The translations under genes were made by a program, and so were the position numbers. Shown piece by piece: positions 60,853 through 64,000 of a stretch of 64,000 nt of DNA (the first letter of the stretch is position 1; each line of letters starts with the position of its first letter). The notes under the pieces are model-generated. The model had not been told where the DNA came from and ran no database searches. It saw only the letters and a program-made list of their open reading frames with translations. This DNA is from Nocardiopsis sp. NRRL B-16309 (GTDB taxonomy: Bacteria; Actinomycetota; Actinomycetes; Streptosporangiales; Streptosporangiaceae), in NCBI RefSeq assembly GCF_001279585.1, contig NZ_LGEC01000073.1, forward strand, positions 1 through 64,000, read 5' to 3'.

Positions 60853-63204
60853 TCACGCGGGCAGGTCGGCGGCGGCCAGGACCTCGGCCAGCCCCTCGGT
60901 GCGGAAGTTGTCCACGACGAGGATCTGCGACTCCGGGAGCAGCCAGTACCGCTGCTCGTAGTAGGCGGTCGGCGCGTTCGGCTCGATCCCCGTCAGGCAC
61001 GGGACGCTCCACACCCGGTAGTAGGCCATCCGTTCACCGATCGGGGCCAGGGACCGCTCCTCGCGCGGCGGGGTCGCGGTGGCCGCCTGGCTGTCGGTGC
61101 ACAGCTCCATCCCGCCGCCGGGGTAGTACATCGCGTCCTCGGTGAGGCCGTCGGCGGCGATGGCCCCGGGACCGGCGATCTCCAGGTACGGGCAGTCCGT
61201 CCGGTCCTCGAACGCGCAGTCGCTGTCCGGGTCGGTGCCGACCAGGAACCACTCGTCGTCGATCTCCTCGCCGGCGTCGGTACGGAACGTGCGCTCCTGC
61301 CGGACGGCCTCCCACCCCTCGGGCAGCTCCACGGTCATGCCGCGGTACTCCAGTGTGCTGGTCGCCTCCTCCTCCGCCTCCGTCCACCGGGCACCGGCCA
61401 GGACCGCGTCGAACTCCTCGATCCCGTAGTCGTCCACGATGAGGATCTCCCGGTCCTCCAACAGCCACAGGCGCTGGTCGTGGAGGAGGAAGCCGGAGGA
61501 GCCCTCGTCGCCGATGTCGACGCACAGCGAGTGGCCCTCCGCGTAGGCGGCCACCTCCCCGCCGGCGTCGCGGTCCTCGCGCTCCCAGCGGGCTGACGCG
61601 GCGGGGTTCCCGGGGGAGGTGGCCACGCCTTCGGGACAGGGCATGGGATTGCTGCTCGGATTGAACGAGTACACACCGCCGGCAGCCCCGCTCTGCCGCA
61701 TGGTGGCGTAGCCCTCGCCGCCGTGGTCGATGCCCTCCGGGCCGAGCACCTTGATGTGCCGGCAGGCCACGGAGCCGTCCGTGTAGCTCCACTCGACGCC
61801 GTCGCAGGCCTCCTGCCCGCCCGGGTACAGGACCAGCCACTCCTCGGTCGTGTACGGCCCAGGATCGGAAAAGACCCCGAACTCCTCCTCCACGAACTCC
61901 GCCGTCCACCCCTCGGGCAGGGCGAGCGACATGCCGCGGTACCCGACCCGTTCCGGCTCCGGCTCCAAGACCTGCTCGGACGACGCCTCCCCGCCGCCGA
62001 ACGGCCAGACCGGCTCGCCGCTGTACAGCTGTCCGCCCACCCAGCCGCCGGTCGCGACGGCGGCGGTGCTCGCCACCGCCACGAGCGCGGCGGTGGCCTT
62101 GCCCATACCGGCGAGGGCTCCCGCTCCAGCGGCTGAGGCCGCGGCGCCGGAGGCCGTTCCACCGCCCGCGGCCGCGGCACTGGCGGCGGCCCCGCCTCCC
62201 GCGACGGCGGCCGACGATCCGGACAGCAGCGCCACCGACCCGGCGGCCGCCACCCAGGGGCCGGCGCCGCGTACGGCCTCGAACCCGGTCCAGGCGGTGG
62301 TGAGCAGCCGGCGCAGCCGGACTCGGGCGGCCTCACGGGTCAGTACCGGCTCGCCGGTCAGGGACAGGACGGTGCCGAACGCCTCGGCGGCGGAGGGCCG
62401 ACGCTCCGGATCGCGGTCCAGGGCCCGGGCGACCAGCGCGCGCAGGTCCTCGGGCACCCCCTCCAGGTCGGGTTCGGCCTCACGCGTGCGTGCCAGCAGC
62501 GTGGCGGTGTCGCCCCTGCCGAAGGGCCCGTGTCCGGTCGCCGCGTAGACGACGAGACCGCCCCAGGCGAACACGTCCGAGCGCGGGTCCGCACCGATGC
62601 CCTCCAGGCGTTCGGGGGCGATCCACCCGGCGGTGCCGAACACTCCGGCCTCGGCCGTCTCGTCCCGCGTGTCCCGGGCGATCCCGAAGTCCAGGAGCCG
62701 GGGCCCCGCCGGGGCGAAGACGACATTGGCGGGCTTGACGTCGCGGCGCACGATTCCAGCGGCGTGGACGGCGGACAGGGCTTCGGCGGTACCGGCGGCG
62801 AACGAGAGCAGCCGGTCGCCGGTGAGCGTGCCGTGTTCGCGCACGTGTCCGCTCAGGGTGCGGCCCGGCACGAACTCGGTGGCCATCCACGGCCGCTCGG
62901 CGTGCGGGTCCGCGCCGAGGAACGCCGGAGCGCAGTCGGCGTCCACCCGGGCCAGCAGCTCTGCTTCCTGGACGAACTGCTCGCGAAAGACCGGGTCGGC
63001 GGCGTGGCGCGGATGGACGACCTTGAGGGCGACGTGCCGTCCCTCGCGGTCCAGGGCGCCGTACACGGTTCCCATACCGCCCGCGCCCACCCTTCCGACC
63101 AGGTCGAACGGACCGATGGCCACCGGGTCCGCGGGGTCGAGCGGGGCGAAGCCCTCGGGGAGCGGGGCGGAATGAGAGGTGGGGGGACCCACGTCGGGGG
63201 ACAT
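60853..63204 (-). CDS. transmembrane Ser/Thr kinase with duplicated ectodomain
   Basis: 783 residues. Kinase domain: GAGGMG (40-45), Lys61, a catalytic loop reading VRRDVKPAN (152-160) so that HRD is RRD, DFG (172-174), APE, and DPERRPSA. An Ala/Gly-rich stretch with the membrane helix follows at about 330-400. Outside are two related domains of about 165 residues, each starting with YRGMxxxLPEGW and containing WFLV or WLVL followed by Cys-rich parts. The His to Arg change at residue 153 is rare and may weaken catalysis. It is divergent from a small HTH gene. Confidence 0.88.
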   Translation of the reverse strand: MSPDVGPPTSHSAPLPEGFAPLDPADPVAIGPFDLVGRVGAGGMGTVYGALDREGRHVALKVVHPRHAADPVFREQFVQEAELLARVDADCAPAFLGADPHAERPWMATEFVPGRTLSGHVREHGTLTGDRLLSFAAGTAEALSAVHAAGIVRRDVKPANVVFAPAGPRLLDFGIARDTRDETAEAGVFGTAGWIAPERLEGIGADPRSDVFAWGGLVVYAATGHGPFGRGDTATLLARTREAEPDLEGVPEDLRALVARALDRDPERRPSAAEAFGTVLSLTGEPVLTREAARVRLRRLLTTAWTGFEAVRGAGPWVAAAGSVALLSGSSAAVAGGGAAASAAAAGGGTASGAAASAAGAGALAGMGKATAALVAVASTAAVATGGWVGGQLYSGEPVWPFGGGEASSEQVLEPEPERVGYRGMSLALPEGWTAEFVEEEFGVFSDPGPYTTEEWLVLYPGGQEACDGVEWSYTDGSVACRHIKVLGPEGIDHGGEGYATMRQSGAAGGVYSFNPSSNPMPCPEGVATSPGNPAASARWEREDRDAGGEVAAYAEGHSLCVDIGDEGSSGFLLHDQRLWLLEDREILIVDDYGIEEFDAVLAGARWTEAEEEATSTLEYRGMTVELPEGWEAVRQERTFRTDAGEEIDDEWFLVGTDPDSDCAFEDRTDCPYLEIAGPGAIAADGLTEDAMYYPGGGMELCTDSQAATATPPREERSLAPIGERMAYYRVWSVPCLTGIEPNAPTAYYEQRYWLLPESQILVVDNFRTEGLAEVLAAADLPA

Positions 63205-63333
63205 GCGCTGCGCTCCGTTCAGTCCGGGTTCCGGCGCGGCGCTCCGGAACCGAGTGACAGCACCAGCTGAGAGTCTCGGCGAAGTCGAACGGTTCTGCCG
63301 AAATGACAGGAAGGCTTCGTTTGCAACGAGGAG

Positions 63334-63349
63334 TTGACAACGTATCGTT
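63334..63349 (+). promoter_or_regulatory. possible -35 and short dyad upstream of the HTH gene
   Basis: TTGACA at 63334-63339 is followed by AACGTATCGTT (63339-63349), a 4-bp dyad. No convincing -10 follows. It could be the promoter/operator of the small HTH gene and lie near that of the divergent kinase. Low confidence. Confidence 0.3.
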
Positions 63350-63368
63350 CAAAAGTCAGAGTGGAGTC

Positions 63369-63809
63369 ATGGACGAACACCGTGACGCCTTCACCCCGCC
63401 CGACCCAGACAAGGAGCGCCGCCGCCGCGGCTACGAGGCGCTGGCGCGCATCACCGAACGGCACGCCGGCGGCGAGGACCGCGTCCGCTGGGACGAGTAC
63501 CGCAGGCCGATGGCGCCCTTCGACGCCGTACGGCGGGTGAGCGACGCGGCCGCGGGCAGCGCTCCGCCACAGCAGGGCGAGCCCGCCGTCGACCGCGAGG
63601 ACCTCACCGCCGCGCTCTCCCTGCTGCCCACCGCGCGGGCCGAGTTCGACCAGATGGAGCTCGGCGTCCTGGAGATGGCCAAGGGGCGCGGCATGACCTG
63701 GCAGGAGATCGCCTTCGGTCTCGGGCTGGGCACGGCCCAGGCCGCCCGCCAGCGCCACCAGCGCCTCAGCCGCCGTGTCGCCCCCGACGCCCCGGGAGCC
63801 CCTTCTTGA
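63369..63809 (+). CDS. small helix-turn-helix (sigma-4-like) DNA-binding protein
   Basis: 146 residues from the ATG at 63369 with GTGGAG directly upstream. After a charged N-terminus with RRRGYEALARITERHAGGEDR, the C-terminal part LEMAKGRGMTWQEIAFGLGL followed by AQAARQRHQRLSRR has the form of a sigma-region-4-type HTH. I know similar actinobacterial proteins only as predicted DNA-binding. Divergence from the kinase suggests it may be its target or partner. An earlier in-frame ATG at 63303 would add 22 residues. Confidence 0.8.
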   Translation: MDEHRDAFTPPDPDKERRRRGYEALARITERHAGGEDRVRWDEYRRPMAPFDAVRRVSDAAAGSAPPQQGEPAVDREDLTAALSLLPTARAEFDQMELGVLEMAKGRGMTWQEIAFGLGLGTAQAARQRHQRLSRRVAPDAPGAPS

Positions 63810-63824
63810 GGTGGGAGGTGCGGG

Positions 63825-64000
63825 TGCTGTAGGCGTCGGCGACCTTGCCGATCACCCGCACCGCTGGCTGGGCCGGCAACCCGTGCTCAACCTTCAGGGC
63901 CGTGTAAGCGCGTTCCTGGAGGGCGTACTTGTGTGTGGCGCCGGTCGCGAACGCCACCTGGGAGGCGGCGCTCGCGGCCTGGTCGCAGGCACGCAGGGGC
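63825..64000 (-). mobile_element. IS605/TnpB-type transposase fragment (cut by window edge)
   Basis: Reading from the window end on the minus strand, the frame gives LRACDQAASAASQVAF, ATHKYALQERAYTALKVEHG and QPAVRVIGKVADAYST. This matches the N-terminal helical part of OrfB/TnpB proteins of the IS200/IS605 family. The match stops after VADAY and the frame ends in a TGA at about 63766, inside the 3' end of the HTH gene, so the element is truncated. Confidence 0.65.

Noticed and set aside
1..64000. CRISPR array
   Set aside because: The only regular direct repeats are the coding WD40/TPR repeats, short att arm repeats and the 52-bp triplet; none has unique spacers.

Overview
The window comes from a high-GC, GTG-start-rich, spore-forming-type actinomycete. 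Membrane Ser/Thr kinases, an iron box of the DtxR/IdeR type, a blaL-blaA-blaB locus, a FAPy-type GTP cyclohydrolase cluster and the general gene style point to the Nocardiopsaceae or Streptomyces side of the phylum. Nocardiopsis is my best guess, by inference only. No rRNA or complete tRNA gene is present. Both ends of the window cut through transposase relics (IS110-type on the left, IS605/TnpB-type on the right).

Region 1-11.7 kb is accessory and partly decayed. It holds a SUKH-like duplicated protein, a headless TPR regulator fragment, a GNAT acetyltransferase, a YdjM-like membrane protein and a 32-residue membrane peptide. An attachment-site scar follows: the 3' half of a tRNA-Arg(UCU)-like gene at 5133-5177, preceded by short direct repeats that look like integrase arm sites. 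Next come a STAND-type NTPase with TPR repeats, a tyrosine integrase that has lost its N-terminal half, a pair of tandem paralogous membrane proteins, and an SdpB-like fragment next to an intact SdpI-like immunity protein.

Region 12-24.3 kb is metal uptake. A YclNOPQ-like catecholate siderophore importer sits under a near-perfect iron box (15876-15894). A second FecCD-type importer is divergent from a pair of fused ABC transporters resembling IrtAB/YbtPQ, and a Zur/Fur-like dyad (20643-20657) lies between them. Region 24.6-36.2 kb is mixed housekeeping and signalling: a Ser/Thr kinase with a seven-blade WD40 ectodomain, a HAD enzyme, a Mug DNA glycosylase, a VOC protein, a replication-initiator-like HTH protein with a structured leader, YchJ-like and DUF3817 proteins, and the beta-lactamase locus blaL / blaA-blaB.

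Region 36.3-41.3 kb is an L-rhamnose catabolic operon (isomerase, fused aldolase-dehydrogenase, kinase) behind two LacI-type operators and ending in a 40-bp perfect palindrome. Region 41.4-47.2 kb has single genes: a flavin monooxygenase, an SRPBCC-ArsR pair, HAD, DHFR-like and methyltransferase genes.

Region 47.4-53.7 kb is the most interesting part. Seven tightly packed minus-strand genes encode a GTP cyclohydrolase II homologue that carries Leu where the catalytic Tyr should be, a CDP-alcohol phosphatidyltransferase, an MDR dehydrogenase, a 6-pyruvoyltetrahydropterin synthase homologue with a degenerate active site, a glycosyltransferase, a methyltransferase and an LPG-synthase-like membrane protein. 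A creatininase-family (ArfB-like) hydrolase gene converges on the end of this operon. Together they suggest a FAPy-derived, possibly lipid- or sugar-linked small-molecule pathway whose product is unknown to me. Region 53.9-60.8 kb is a GH3 glycosidase and sugar ABC importer operon with a divergent LacI regulator. The window ends with a second Ser/Thr kinase (an RRD instead of HRD catalytic loop) divergent from a small HTH protein.
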